A stretch of DNA of 64,000 nucleotides from Limobrevibacterium gyesilva (GTDB taxonomy: Bacteria > Pseudomonadota > Alphaproteobacteria > Acetobacterales > Acetobacteraceae), in contig NZ_JAPDNT010000003.1 of the NCBI RefSeq assembly GCF_025989185.1, positions 1 to 64,000 on the forward strand. Reading direction: 5' to 3'. A program made the translations under genes and the position numbers. Shown one piece after another: positions 28,477 to 37,335 of this stretch. The notes under the pieces were generated by a model, which was not told where the DNA came from, did no database searches, and saw only the letters and a list, made by a program, of their open reading frames with translations. Numbering within the stretch: the stretch's first letter is position 1; the number at the start of each line of letters is the position of its first letter.

Positions 28477-28611
28477 ATGCGTGCCTTCCTCGCGGCCGTT
28501 CTTGCCATGATCGTCATCGCCGGCGGTGCCGCACTGGTGCTGCAGCGCATGCAGCAGCCGGTGGCCGTCGCGTTCACCACGGTGGGTGCGCGGCTGGACG
28601 CGGTGGACTGA
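28477..28611 (+). CDS. Small single-pass membrane peptide
   Basis: 44 residues, starting MRAFLAAVLAMIVIAGGAALVLQ with GGGGAGA upstream of the ATG. One hydrophobic helix spans residues about 4-22; the rest is short and soluble (FTTVGARLDAVD). It ends 2 bases before the GTG start of the acetyltransferase gene, so the two are probably co-translated. No family recognised. Confidence 0.6.
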   Translation: MRAFLAAVLAMIVIAGGAALVLQRMQQPVAVAFTTVGARLDAVD

Positions 28612-28613
28612 GC

Positions 28614-29057
28614 GTGCATATCCGGCCCGCCAGTGGGGTGGACCTTGCCGCGATCCGGCGCATCGTCGCTGCCGCCTATACGAAATACACCGCTCGCATC
28701 GGCAAGCCGCCCGGCCCGATGCTGGACGACTACGCGGCACGCGTCCGTGCGCACCAGGTCTGGGTGATCGAGCTGGGCGGCACGGTCGCCGGCCTGGTCG
28801 TGCTGCTGCCCGAAGCCGACCATCTGCTGCTGGACAACATCGCCGTTGATCCTTCGTGGCACGGCAAGGGCCTGGGCCGAGCGTTGATGGACTTCGCCGA
28901 GGCCGAGGCGCGGCGCCGCGGCTACGCCGAGATGCGGCTCTACACCCATGCAACGATGACGGAGAACCGCGCCCTGTACCCGCATCTGGGCTGGACCGAA
29001 ACCGGCCGCGGCCGGCAGGACGGCTACGACCGGGTGTTCTTCCGCAAGAACGTGTAG
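28614..29057 (+). CDS. GNAT family N-acetyltransferase
   Basis: 147 residues from GTG 2 bases after the small membrane-peptide gene. GNAT motif A reads LLLDNIAVDPSWHGKGLGRALMDFAEAEARRRG with the acetyl-CoA pyrophosphate loop Q/R-x-x-G-x-G/A as HGKGLG. The C-terminal NRALYPHLGWTETGR is motif B. Substrate unknown. Confidence 0.88.
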   Translation: MHIRPASGVDLAAIRRIVAAAYTKYTARIGKPPGPMLDDYAARVRAHQVWVIELGGTVAGLVVLLPEADHLLLDNIAVDPSWHGKGLGRALMDFAEAEARRRGYAEMRLYTHATMTENRALYPHLGWTETGRGRQDGYDRVFFRKNV

Positions 29058-29062
29058 CCCCC

Positions 29063-30049
29063 CTACTCCGCCGGCGCCGCCCCGCTTGGCGGGCGCGCGG
29101 CCCTGGCCAGCTCTTCCTCGACCCACAGGCTGTGATGCGCGCGCGCCCAGTTCAGGTCCACCTCGCCGGTGGCCATTGCGTCGAAGGCATCTTCCATGCC
29201 GAGCGTGCCGATATAGATGTGGCCGAGCATGGCCGCGATCATCATCAGCGCGACCACGCCGTGCACGACCTGCGCCAGTTGCTGGCCGGCGATGTCGGTG
29301 ACGTAGAACGGAAACAGCAGCAGATAGCCGGTGACCGCGACCGCGGCGCCGCCCAGCACGACGATCCAGAACACGGCCTTCTGGCCGGCGTTGAACTTGC
29401 CGGCCGGCGGATGCGCATGGCCGATGATCCCGCCGCCCTGGCGGACCCATTCGACGTCCGTGCGGTCCGGGATGTTGTGGCGCAGCCACACCAGGAACAT
29501 CAGCACGATGCCCAGCGTGAACGGGAACGCCACGAAGTTGTGGGAATATTTCGCGAGCTGCGAGAACCTGCTGAACGCGTCCTCGCCGATCAGCGGCAGC
29601 ACCAGCCGGCGGCCATAGGCGACGTTCAGCCCGGACAATGCCAGCACCAGCCAGGAGAAGGCGGTGAGCCAGTGCATGAAGCGCTCGAAGCTGGTGAAGC
29701 GCAGGATGGTGCGGCCCGACCGTCCGCCTTCCAGCCGGATGCGGCCGCGCACGAAGTAGAACACCGCGAGCGCCGCCAGCGTGCCCAACACCAGCACGCC
29801 GCCGATCCAGGGCAGCCACGAGCGGTGATAGTCACGCCAGATCCGCCCGGCCGGTTGTTCCAGCGTCGCCGATTTCTTGTCGGGAATGCTCACGCGTCCG
29901 GTGACGCGGTCGAGCGCCTGCAGCAGCTGGTCCTCGCTGACCGACGAGGCCGTCGGATTGAAGCCGCTGACCGGCGCGTTTTGCGGCTGCGCCTGCCCCG
30001 GGGACGTGCCGATCCACAGCGCCAGGACGGCGAGAAGGACAATGCGCAT
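29063..30049 (-). CDS. fdhC: Formate dehydrogenase cytochrome b556 (gamma) subunit
   Basis: 328 residues. A cleavable signal peptide (MRIVLLAVLALWIGTSPGQAQ) and a periplasmic stretch precede a membrane domain of about four to five helices. Haem-ligand histidines are expected in FERFMHWLTAFSWLVLALSG, YSHNFVAFPFTLGI and AQVVHGVVALMMIAAMLGHIYIG. The subunit passes formate electrons to the quinone pool. It starts on the stop of the iron-sulphur subunit gene (TGATG) and lies downstream of fdhA and fdhB. Confidence 0.92.
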   Translation of the reverse strand: MRIVLLAVLALWIGTSPGQAQPQNAPVSGFNPTASSVSEDQLLQALDRVTGRVSIPDKKSATLEQPAGRIWRDYHRSWLPWIGGVLVLGTLAALAVFYFVRGRIRLEGGRSGRTILRFTSFERFMHWLTAFSWLVLALSGLNVAYGRRLVLPLIGEDAFSRFSQLAKYSHNFVAFPFTLGIVLMFLVWLRHNIPDRTDVEWVRQGGGIIGHAHPPAGKFNAGQKAVFWIVVLGGAAVAVTGYLLLFPFYVTDIAGQQLAQVVHGVVALMMIAAMLGHIYIGTLGMEDAFDAMATGEVDLNWARAHHSLWVEEELARAARPPSGAAPAE

Positions 30050-30648
30050 CACACGTCCACCGTTTCCCTGTAGGCCGTCTTCCAGCCCCAGGCGCCGCTG
30101 CCATAACCCCGCTTCTGCACGCGCTCGCGGTAGATCTGCGCGATGACCTCGCTGTCGCCGGCGAGCAGCGACTTGGTGGAGCACATCTCCGCACACATCG
30201 GCAGCTTGCCCTCGGCCAGGCGGTTGGAGCCGTATTTCGCGAACTCCGCCGCGCTGCCGTCTTCGCCCTCGGGGCCGCCGGCGCAATAGGTGCATTTGTC
30301 CATCTTGCCGCGGCTGCCGAAATTGCCGACGCGCGGATACTGCGGCGCGCCGAACGGACAGGCGTAGAAGCAGTAGCCGCAGCCGATGCACAGGTCCTTG
30401 GAATGCAGCACCACGCCATCCGCCGTGGTGTAGAAGCAGTCCACCGGGCACACCGCGGCACAGGGCGCGTCGGTGCAATGCATGCACGCCATCGACACGC
30501 TGCGCTCGCCCGGCTTGCCATCGTTGATGGTGACCACGCGGCGGCGGTTGATGCCCCATGGCACCTCGTTGGCATTCTTGCAGGCGGTGACACAGGCGTT
30601 GCAGTCGATGCAGCGGTCCGCGTCGCACAGGAACTTCATCCGGGCCAT
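30049..30648 (-). CDS. fdhB: Formate dehydrogenase iron-sulphur (beta) subunit
   Basis: 199 residues with four ferredoxin-type cysteine clusters: CIDCNACVTAC, CMHCTDAPCAAVCPVDC, CIGCGYCFYACPFG and CTYC...CAEMC. These wire the molybdenum active site to cytochrome b. AGGAGAG precedes the ATG. Unlike E. coli FdnH there is no C-terminal transmembrane helix at this length, so anchoring must come from the gamma subunit. Confidence 0.93.
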   Translation of the reverse strand: MARMKFLCDADRCIDCNACVTACKNANEVPWGINRRRVVTINDGKPGERSVSMACMHCTDAPCAAVCPVDCFYTTADGVVLHSKDLCIGCGYCFYACPFGAPQYPRVGNFGSRGKMDKCTYCAGGPEGEDGSAAEFAKYGSNRLAEGKLPMCAEMCSTKSLLAGDSEVIAQIYRERVQKRGYGSGAWGWKTAYRETVDV

Positions 30649-30658
30649 GCTCGCTCTC

Positions 30659-33580
30659 CTATGCCGCCGCGATCTGACAGAGGGTCACTTTTGCCTCCTG
30701 CATCGCTGTCACCGGATCGTAGCCGTAGGTCGTAAGCGTGTTCGCGCTCTCACCCAGCACGATCGGGTCCGCGCCTTTCGGGTATTTCGCGCGCTGGTCC
30801 ACCCCCATGAACCAGCCGGAGAAGTGGAACGGCATGAATGCCACGCCCTTGCCGACGCGCTCCGTCACCCAAGCCTTGACCTTGGAACGGCTGCCGGATT
30901 CCGCGCCGGTCACCCAGACCCAGGCGCCGTCCTTGATGCCGCGTTCGGCGGCGTCGGCGGGGTTGATCTCGACGTACATGTTCTGCTGCAGCTCGGCGAG
31001 CCACGGATTGGACCGCGTCTCCTCGCCGCCGCCCTCGTACTCCACGAGGCGGCCGGAGGTGAGCACGATCGGGAAGTTCTTCGCCACCCCCAGATCGACG
31101 CCGCGCTTCTGCACGGTGGCGCCGATATTCGCGAGACGGAAGCTGCGGAAATCCGGCAGCGCCGGATATTTCGCCACGAGATCGGGCCGCGGCGTGTAGA
31201 TCGGCTCGCGATGCACCGGCACCGGATCAGGCAGGTTCCAGGCCACGGCACGGGCCTTGGCGTTGCCGTAGGGCACCAGCCCATGCTCCATGCTGACACG
31301 CTGGATGCCGCCCGAAAGATCGGTCGCCCAGGACACGGCGTCGATGTTCGCGCCGCCGACACGGGCGATCACCGCCCGTTCGGCTTCGCTCAACTCGCCG
31401 TCCCAGCCGAGCTTCTTCAGCATCCCCATGGTCACTTCAGGATAGCCGTCCTTGATCTCGGACCCCTTGGAATAGGAGCCCTCGGCCAGCAGTGTGACGC
31501 CGTTGCGCTCTACGCCGAAGCGGGCGCGGAACGTGCCGCCGCCGTCCTTCACGTGCAGGTTGGTGTTGTACAGCGTGTGCGTGCCGGGATGGCGCATCTC
31601 CGGCGTGCCGAAACATGGCCAGGGCAGGCCGTAATAGTCGCCCTTCACCGGCCCTTCGGAAGCGCGCAATGTCACGACGTCGAACAGATTCTGGTTGGCC
31701 ATGTGCGCCTTCAGCCGCTCCGGCGACTGGCCGGTATAGCCGGTGGACCAGGCGCCGCGGTTCATCTCGCGCAGGATGTCTTCGGCGCTGGGATGCTTGC
31801 CGTCGACCTTGATGTTCTTGAACAGCCGGTCGGCGAAGCCGAGCTTCTCGGCCAGCCGGTACATCACCTCGTAATCGTCGCGGCTTTCCCAGATCGGCGC
31901 CACCACCTGCGAGCTCCATTGCAGCGAGCGGTTGGACGCGGTGCGCGAACCGGAGGTCTCGAACTGGGTGCAGACGGGCAGCAGGTAGGTGCCGTTCCTG
32001 CGTTCGGACACCACGGCGAACGTGGTGGGATGCGGGTCGGCGACGACCAGCAGTTCCAGCTTCTCCAGCCCCTTCACCATTTCCGGCATACGGGTGACGG
32101 TGTTGCCGCCATGGCCGAACACCACCATGCCGCGCACGTTGTCGCGCTGCTCGACCTGGTCCTTCGGCAGCAACACCGCATCGAACCAGCGCGTGGTGGG
32201 GATGCCCGGCGTCTCCATCATCTTCTTGTCTTCGAAGCGCGACAGCAGCCAGTCGTACTCGACCTCCCAGACCCTGGCCCAATGGCGCCAGGCGCTTTCA
32301 GCCAGGCCGTAGTAGAAGGGCAGCGTGGTGACATCGAGGCCGACATCGGTGGCGCCCTGCACGTTGCAGTGGCCGCGGAAGATGTTGGCGCCGGCGCCGA
32401 AGGTCCCGACATTGCCGGTGGCCAGCAGCAGGGTGCAGTGGGCGCGCACATTGGCGGTGCCGACCGTCTTCTGGGTGGCGCCCATGCACCAGATCATCGT
32501 CGCCGGGCGCTGCTTGGCCATCATCTCGGCGACACGCTTCAACTGCTCGCCCGGCGCGCCGGAGACGCGCTCGACCTCGTCGGGCGTCCACTTGGCGACC
32601 TCCTTGCGAACCTCGTCCATGCCGTAGACGCGCTGGGCGATGAAGTCCTTGTCCTCCCAGCCGTTCTGGAAGACGTGCCAGAGGATGCCCCAGATCACCG
32701 GGATGTCGGTGCCGGGGCGGATGCGGATGTAGTCGGTGGCGTGTGCCGCCGTGCGGGTAAAGCGCGGATCAATCACCACCAGGTTGGCGCGGTTCAGCTC
32801 CTTGCCGGACAGAATGTGCTGCAGCGACACCGGATGCGCCTCGGCCGGATTGCCGCCCATGATCACCATGGTCTTGGAGTTGCGCAGATCGTTGTAGCTG
32901 TTGGTCATGGCGCCATAGCCCCAGACGTTCGCGACACCCGCGACCGTGGTGGAATGGCAGATGCGCGCCTGATGATCGACCGAGTTGGTGCCCCAGAACG
33001 CGCCGAACTTGCGATACAGATAGGCGCCCTCGTTGGAGAACTTGGCCGAGCCCAGCCAGAACACGCCATCCGGCCCGGACTTCGCGCGGATCTCCAGCAG
33101 CTTGGCGCTGATCTCGTTCAGCGCCGTCTCCCAGTCGAGCTTCTGCCAGGCGCCGTCGACCAGCTTCATCGGGCTGCGCAGGCGGCGGGCGCCCTTCACC
33201 AGCTCGCGCACCGCCGCACCCTTGGCGCAATGGCTGCCGCGGTTGATCGGGCTGTCGAAGTCCGGCTCCTGGCGCACCCATACGCCATTCTGCACCTCGG
33301 CGACCACCGTGCAGCCGACCGAGCAATGCGTGCACACCGCCTTCACAGTCGTGACCTGCAGCTTCGGGTCGATGGCGGCGGCCTCGGCGCGGCGCACTGC
33401 GCCCAGCGCGAGGCCGGCCATGCCGACCGCGCCGGCGGTGAAGCCCGCGCGGCGCAGGAAGCTGCGGCGGTCGAGCACGCCGCAGGCCAATTCGCCCGAA
33501 GACGACAGGCCCAGGGCGGACTGCAGGCGGTTCTTTTGTACTGCTGCGACTCCCTCGACCTCACGGCGCTTGATCAGCAT
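30659..33580 (-). CDS. fdhA: Formate dehydrogenase catalytic (alpha) subunit, TAT-exported, Cys form
   Basis: 973 residues. The twin-arginine signal DRRSFLRRAGFTAGAVG lies about 37 residues in, after an unusually long leader. The [4Fe-4S] motif is CTHCSVGC...HCAKG. The active-site position reads ARICHSTTVAG with Cys208 where FDH-N enzymes have selenocysteine; the whole frame is open without a UGA. The C-terminal molybdopterin-dinucleotide domain (VLTSGRLVEYEGGGEETRSNPWLAELQ) is complete. Periplasmic oxidation of formate to CO2 coupled to quinone. Confidence 0.95.
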   Translation of the reverse strand: MLIKRREVEGVAAVQKNRLQSALGLSSSGELACGVLDRRSFLRRAGFTAGAVGMAGLALGAVRRAEAAAIDPKLQVTTVKAVCTHCSVGCTVVAEVQNGVWVRQEPDFDSPINRGSHCAKGAAVRELVKGARRLRSPMKLVDGAWQKLDWETALNEISAKLLEIRAKSGPDGVFWLGSAKFSNEGAYLYRKFGAFWGTNSVDHQARICHSTTVAGVANVWGYGAMTNSYNDLRNSKTMVIMGGNPAEAHPVSLQHILSGKELNRANLVVIDPRFTRTAAHATDYIRIRPGTDIPVIWGILWHVFQNGWEDKDFIAQRVYGMDEVRKEVAKWTPDEVERVSGAPGEQLKRVAEMMAKQRPATMIWCMGATQKTVGTANVRAHCTLLLATGNVGTFGAGANIFRGHCNVQGATDVGLDVTTLPFYYGLAESAWRHWARVWEVEYDWLLSRFEDKKMMETPGIPTTRWFDAVLLPKDQVEQRDNVRGMVVFGHGGNTVTRMPEMVKGLEKLELLVVADPHPTTFAVVSERRNGTYLLPVCTQFETSGSRTASNRSLQWSSQVVAPIWESRDDYEVMYRLAEKLGFADRLFKNIKVDGKHPSAEDILREMNRGAWSTGYTGQSPERLKAHMANQNLFDVVTLRASEGPVKGDYYGLPWPCFGTPEMRHPGTHTLYNTNLHVKDGGGTFRARFGVERNGVTLLAEGSYSKGSEIKDGYPEVTMGMLKKLGWDGELSEAERAVIARVGGANIDAVSWATDLSGGIQRVSMEHGLVPYGNAKARAVAWNLPDPVPVHREPIYTPRPDLVAKYPALPDFRSFRLANIGATVQKRGVDLGVAKNFPIVLTSGRLVEYEGGGEETRSNPWLAELQQNMYVEINPADAAERGIKDGAWVWVTGAESGSRSKVKAWVTERVGKGVAFMPFHFSGWFMGVDQRAKYPKGADPIVLGESANTLTTYGYDPVTAMQEAKVTLCQIAAA

Positions 33581-33593
33581 CGCAATGCCTCGC

Positions 33594-33791
33594 TCAGTAG
33601 CGGTTCACCCGGTAGTACTGTTTGACATGCTCGCTCTCGCGGTAATGCGTGCCGCCTTTGCTGCCCGGCGGCGTCATCGCCTGCGCGGGCCTGGCGGCGG
33701 CCGCCACGGCGGCGGCAACTCCGCCGATGCCGAGTGCGGCGAGAAAGCGGCGGCGGCGCGACGGGATTCTGGTGTCGGTGCTCTTGTCCAT
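33594..33791 (-). CDS. Small TAT-signal protein of formate dehydrogenase loci
   Basis: 65 residues. RRRRFLAALGIGGVAAAVAAAARPAQA is a TAT signal followed by a short conserved tail rich in His and Tyr (THYRESEHVKQYYRVNRY). This is the small formate dehydrogenase region TAT target protein found beside fdhA in many proteobacteria. It sits 13 bases upstream of fdhA and 5 bases after the chaperone gene. Its function is not established. Confidence 0.88.
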   Translation of the reverse strand: MDKSTDTRIPSRRRRFLAALGIGGVAAAVAAAARPAQAMTPPGSKGGTHYRESEHVKQYYRVNRY

Positions 33792-33796
33792 CGTTC

Positions 33797-34588
33797 CTAC
33801 TCCGGCAGCGCGAACGCGCCTGCCTCGATCTCCATGACCAACCGGCCCAGCGTTCCCACCGGGCGGTAGAAATGCGCGGCCTCGCAGCGTTCGAGGTCGC
33901 GGAAGAAATGACGCGCCCAGGGCTGCAGGTGGCGGGCGAAGAACACCGCGTCGTCGATCGGCGGCGTGCCTTGCGTGGGGATCGCGTCACGGATCAGCCC
34001 GGCCATGACCTCGCAGAGGAAGGCGACATTGTCCTCCGGCTCGGACACGCCCTCGGCGCGCGCCAGGCCCAGGCGGTGCAGGTCTGCGCGCAGTTCGGCC
34101 AGCGGGCGCTCGTGCAGGAAGCCCGTCAGGTAGTAGCTGGCATAGGGCATCAGTTCGCTGCCGCCGACGCCGATGAACAGGTTGAAATGCTCGCGCTCCA
34201 CCTCGGCCAGATCGGCCAGGGCGGCGGCGTCGGCCAGGGCGGCGCGGGCGGCGGCGAGCTCCCCCTGCCCCACCGGGGGCACCGCAAGCCGGTCCAGCGT
34301 CGACTGGTCCGGCGCGCGCCACAGCAGGGTGGCCAGCAGTGCATAGGCATCGGCGCGCGCGGCCGAAACCTCGTCGAGACCGACAAGGGCTCCGAGCGGT
34401 GCGGCAGCATACAGGTCGGGGCGAAGCCGGGTACGGGGGATGCCGGTGGCGGCCTCGACAGCCAGCACGCGGTCGGGCGGCACCCGCTTCCAGCAGGACA
34501 CGGCGGGCTGCGACACGCCAAGACAGCGCGCCAGCGCCGTAACGCCGCCAGCGGCCGCGATCGCCTCATCCAGGCCACGTTCCCGCAT
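33797..34588 (-). CDS. TorD-family chaperone with an N-terminal YdaS/Cro-like HTH
   Basis: 263 residues. Residues about 75-263 are an all-helical TorD/DmsD chaperone domain (YALLATLLWRAPDQ, EREHFNLFIGVGGSELMPYASYYLTGFL, EPEDNVAFLCEVMAGLI, HLQPWARHFFRDLE), which inserts cofactor and proofreads TAT export of molybdoenzymes. Residues about 5-62 (EAIAAAGGVTALARCLGVSQPAVSCWKR.PPDRVLAVEAATG) match a YdaS-type DNA-binding domain. GGGGAG precedes the ATG. The fusion could couple chaperone occupancy to transcription of the fdh operon. Confidence 0.85.
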   Translation of the reverse strand: MRERGLDEAIAAAGGVTALARCLGVSQPAVSCWKRVPPDRVLAVEAATGIPRTRLRPDLYAAAPLGALVGLDEVSAARADAYALLATLLWRAPDQSTLDRLAVPPVGQGELAAARAALADAAALADLAEVEREHFNLFIGVGGSELMPYASYYLTGFLHERPLAELRADLHRLGLARAEGVSEPEDNVAFLCEVMAGLIRDAIPTQGTPPIDDAVFFARHLQPWARHFFRDLERCEAAHFYRPVGTLGRLVMEIEAGAFALPE

Positions 34589-34621
34589 GGTTTTCTCCCC
34601 AGGCGCGGACGGAGGACTCCT

Positions 34622-34660
34622 TAGGCCGTTACAAGCATGTTACCAAATAAGGGGGGCCTA
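34622..34660. promoter_or_regulatory. Candidate operator in the fdh-operon leader
   Basis: TAGGCC (34622-34627) and GGCCTA (34655-34660) are inverted repeats that enclose the direct repeats GTTAC-N6-GTTAC at 34628-34643 (11-base period). The set lies 34-72 bases upstream of the ATG of the HTH-TorD gene (34588, minus strand), so it is well placed to control that gene and fdhABC. Possible targets are the HTH-TorD protein itself or a global regulator. Confidence 0.4.
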
Positions 34661-34692
34661 TATCCACTCCAGAAAGCGATTTGTCGTATTCG

Positions 34693-35178
34693 TCATGTGG
34701 GCGTCGCGCCACCACCGCGCCGGCGCACGGGCTCCACCGGGTCGGGGGCGGGCGGGCTGGGCGTCGGTGCCGCAACAGCTACCTTCTCCTGGGGGGCGGG
34801 GACGGCCTGGACGGCCGGCGGGGCCTCCGGCGGTGTCTCCTTGGGCGGCGGCGCGCCGATCGCGCGGGCCAGGAGCTTACCCACGTCATCCATGGCCTGC
34901 AGCGGCCCATAGCCCGGCGCCCCGCCCGGCGTGTTCCAGTCCCAGGCGTAATCGGCCGGACCGATGAAGTCGCGGATGGCGGGGTCGGACAGCCACAGTC
35001 GGCGCAAGGCGGCGGTCTTCCATGCGTCCGGCACATTGCGCTTCAGCCAGCCCGCGATGTCCGCGAGGTCGATGGTCTCGGCGGGCGGCGGGATCTCGAC
35101 CGGTTCGGGTGCAGGCGGCGCCGCGGGCGATGCCGCGCGTTTCAGCCGCGACCAGCGGCGGGCGAAGCTGCCGGTCAT
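34693..35178 (-). CDS. DUF3306 family protein of the formate dehydrogenase locus
   Basis: 161 residues. An N-terminal basic stretch (RRWSRLKRAA) and Pro-rich linker precede the conserved core DIAGWLKRNVPDAWKTAALRRLWLSDPAIRDFIGPADYAWDWNTPGG, which is the DUF3306 signature; a Pro/Ala-rich tail follows. It overlaps the DUF3305 gene by ATGA. These DUFs occur together beside fdhA, suggesting a role in enzyme maturation or electron transfer, but no activity is known. Confidence 0.85.
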   Translation of the reverse strand: MTGSFARRWSRLKRAASPAAPPAPEPVEIPPPAETIDLADIAGWLKRNVPDAWKTAALRRLWLSDPAIRDFIGPADYAWDWNTPGGAPGYGPLQAMDDVGKLLARAIGAPPPKETPPEAPPAVQAVPAPQEKVAVAAPTPSPPAPDPVEPVRRRGGGATPT

Positions 35179-35651
35179 TCGTCCTCCTCCGGCCCGGCCC
35201 AGCGGTCGCGCTTGCGCTTCACGAACGGCCTCTCGACATGGTGATCGGCGATGAAGCGGATCAGCACCGCCTCGATCTCCGGCGGCATCGGTACGGCCTC
35301 CACGATGTCGTTGCCGGCCTCGGTCAGGGCCTCGCCCTCGGCGGGATCGGGGGTCACGCCGACAACGGCCGGCGGCCCGTCGTTCCCCGGCGGGCGGGCA
35401 GCCACCCAGATGCGCGGGGCGCCGCTGGCGAGGTTGTCGCGGTAGGTGGCGGTGTCCGTGCGGTGCAAATCCATCTCGAAACCACCGGCAAAGAAGCGTT
35501 CGCCGGTGTCGGTGGCGCCGAGCCACGTCAAGGGCGCGAGATCCGGTGCCGCCGGCAGCACCGCCACGGGCAACCAGACATGGTCGATCCAGGGGCTCGC
35601 GACCTTGCGGCGTTCCAGCACGACGCCCACCAGATAGGTTGCGGTCGCCAT
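35175..35651 (-). CDS. DUF3305 family protein of the formate dehydrogenase locus
   Basis: 158 residues. Core motifs TYLVGVVLERRKVASPWIDHVWLPVAVLP and FFAGGFEMDLHRTDTATYRDNLASGAPRIWVAARP identify DUF3305; the C-terminus is charged (HVERPFVKRKRDRWAGPEEDE). Start and stop overlap its neighbours (TGATG and ATGA), so it is translated in tandem with DUF6352 and DUF3306. Function unknown. Confidence 0.85.
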   Translation of the reverse strand: MATATYLVGVVLERRKVASPWIDHVWLPVAVLPAAPDLAPLTWLGATDTGERFFAGGFEMDLHRTDTATYRDNLASGAPRIWVAARPPGNDGPPAVVGVTPDPAEGEALTEAGNDIVEAVPMPPEIEAVLIRFIADHHVERPFVKRKRDRWAGPEEDE

Positions 35652-36640
35652 CAGCCGACCGCCTCGGCCAGCGGCAATCCGGCGACCAGGTTCTGCGGCT
35701 TCAGGCGCAAAATGCGGTCGGCGCCCATGGCCAGCAGAAGATAGATGGGCCGGTCGCGGGCGGCGTCCAGCACCGACGCCGACGGGTCCAGCACCAGGCG
35801 GAACAGCGCCAGGAGCTGCTCGGCTTCGGCCGCCGCCTCGCCGTGCCACAAGGCGTTGCCGATACGGGTGGCGTCCTCGTCCAATCCTATGAACCAGCGC
35901 CAGTCGCGCTCCTCGATCCGCGGCACGGGGTCGATCGCGGCGTCCACATGCAGCAGGTGGCGCAGCCAGATCCGCAGCGCCTCGGCCAAAGCGGCGCGGC
36001 CGACTCCGAGGTCCAGCACCATGTCGAAGGCATCGCTGCGGCCCCAGTAGCGATCGGCATTCGCCTCGCTCAGCACGTCGAGCGCGCCGGTGGCGGGGCC
36101 GCCCAGCATGGCCAGCAATGGGGAGGCGGCGCGCGCTGCTTCGTGCTGCGCGATTGCCTCGGCGTCGGCGAGCAGGACGCGGCCGTCCTGGGTGCTGACG
36201 CGCTGGGGGCGGAAGAACAGCTCGGCGGCGCGCGCCACCAGGGCGTTGCCGCAGTCGTGCAGCGCGTTGCGCAGGATCACGTGCACGAGTTGCGCCGCCA
36301 CCAGCGGCGGCACGCGGCCCAGCCCGTCGCGCACGAGGCGCATGTAGGCGGCCTCGATCGTGGGTGCGTCCGTCAGCGCCGCGCGCAGGGCCAGGAATAC
36401 CTGCCAGTTCTCGCGGGCGTCCGCGTCTTCGAGCGCCGCGAGGTGGGCGCCCCCGGCGCACGCGAACGGGTCGGCCAGCAGCCGCGCATGCAGCGCGCGT
36501 TCGGCGGCGCAGGCTTCCTCGGGCGGCATCAGCTCCGGGCGGGCCAGGAACGCCTTCAGGAAATCGCCGGTCAGCAGCAGCTGGCCGTCCGCCGACCGGT
36601 CCAGCAATAAATGGCCGGAGGAAACCCAGAACTCGTTCAT
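35651..36640 (-). CDS. DUF6352 family protein of the formate dehydrogenase locus
   Basis: 329 residues, mostly helical, with no signal peptide. It begins MNEFWVSSGHLLLDRSADGQLLLTGDFLKAFLARPELMPPEEAC, the family's conserved start, and has a later block YWGRSDAFDMVLDLGVGRAALAEALRIWLRHLL. The ATG overlaps the upstream ligase-like gene (ATGA). It is found with DUF3305/3306 beside fdhA; enzymatic role unknown. Confidence 0.82.
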   Translation of the reverse strand: MNEFWVSSGHLLLDRSADGQLLLTGDFLKAFLARPELMPPEEACAAERALHARLLADPFACAGGAHLAALEDADARENWQVFLALRAALTDAPTIEAAYMRLVRDGLGRVPPLVAAQLVHVILRNALHDCGNALVARAAELFFRPQRVSTQDGRVLLADAEAIAQHEAARAASPLLAMLGGPATGALDVLSEANADRYWGRSDAFDMVLDLGVGRAALAEALRIWLRHLLHVDAAIDPVPRIEERDWRWFIGLDEDATRIGNALWHGEAAAEAEQLLALFRLVLDPSASVLDAARDRPIYLLLAMGADRILRLKPQNLVAGLPLAEAVG

Positions 36641-37287
36641 GCAATCGGCTCGCCGGTCGCGGGATCCAGCCAGGAAGGTGCCCGCAACGCCAGGGCCAGG
36701 TCGCCGTCGCGCCATCGGCCGCGCTGGCGCCAGCGCGCCGGCTGCGACTGCGGCCCCACGCTCGCCCATTCGTCCAGCGCCACCATCAGGTGCCGCGCGA
36801 AGCTGGCGATGAAGTCTGGCACTTCGAAATCCTCGAACCCCTCGTCGATCAGCGCCGCCGGCGGCACCGCGCCGGGCTGCGGTTCGCGGGTCAGTGCGGC
36901 GCGCAGCATCAGGCCGAACACCAGCCAGTCCGGCCGGACGCCCTCGGCGCAATCCGTCGGCCAGCCCAGCCGCCCACCACCGATCAGGCCGGAATCGAAG
37001 CGGATCGCGTCCGGCCAGTCGAGCACAAGCGGCTTCTCCGGCGGGGCGATCGCCGCCAGCGCATCGGCCGCCGCGTTCATTCCGGCGAACAGCACCTGCC
37101 GCGCGGTCGCGAGCACCTCCTCCGGCTCAAACACCACCGCGCATTCCACGAGGTCGAAGCGGCGCACCCAGACCAGCGTGCCCGCCCCCTGCGCGGCGGC
37201 CACGGCGCAGGCATGAGCAAAGGCGTCGCCCGCTTCGCGCAGCGCGATCGGTGTGTAGGGCGGCGGCAGATCCAACGCTGTGTGCAT
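36637..37287 (-). CDS. Biotin/lipoate protein ligase-like protein (DUF4444 type)
   Basis: 216 residues. It shows the BPL/LplA catalytic fold: GAGTLVWVRRFDLVECAVVFEPEE in the region of the cofactor-binding loop, PLVLDWPDAIRFDSGLIGGGRLGW matching the KWPNDI-type motif and GVRPDWLVFGLMLRAAL. The canonical GRGRRGR loop is not obvious. The gene is in the fdh accessory operon, 48 bases from the divergent ferredoxin gene. No biotinyl or lipoyl acceptor domain is nearby, so its target is unknown. Confidence 0.82.
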   Translation of the reverse strand: MHTALDLPPPYTPIALREAGDAFAHACAVAAAQGAGTLVWVRRFDLVECAVVFEPEEVLATARQVLFAGMNAAADALAAIAPPEKPLVLDWPDAIRFDSGLIGGGRLGWPTDCAEGVRPDWLVFGLMLRAALTREPQPGAVPPAALIDEGFEDFEVPDFIASFARHLMVALDEWASVGPQSQPARWRQRGRWRDGDLALALRAPSWLDPATGEPIA

Positions 37288-37335
37288 TGCGTTTCCGGGC
37301 GCTATTATACGGCACGCCGGAGGGAAGAACGATAA

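Noticed and set aside
32957-32959. Selenocysteine at the FdhA active site
   Set aside because: The codon is TGC (Cys208), and the frame contains no internal UGA.
30473-33625. A 1050-codon open frame opposite fdhA
   Set aside because: Low-complexity His/Arg/Gln-rich translation, no domain, fully antisense to a certain gene.
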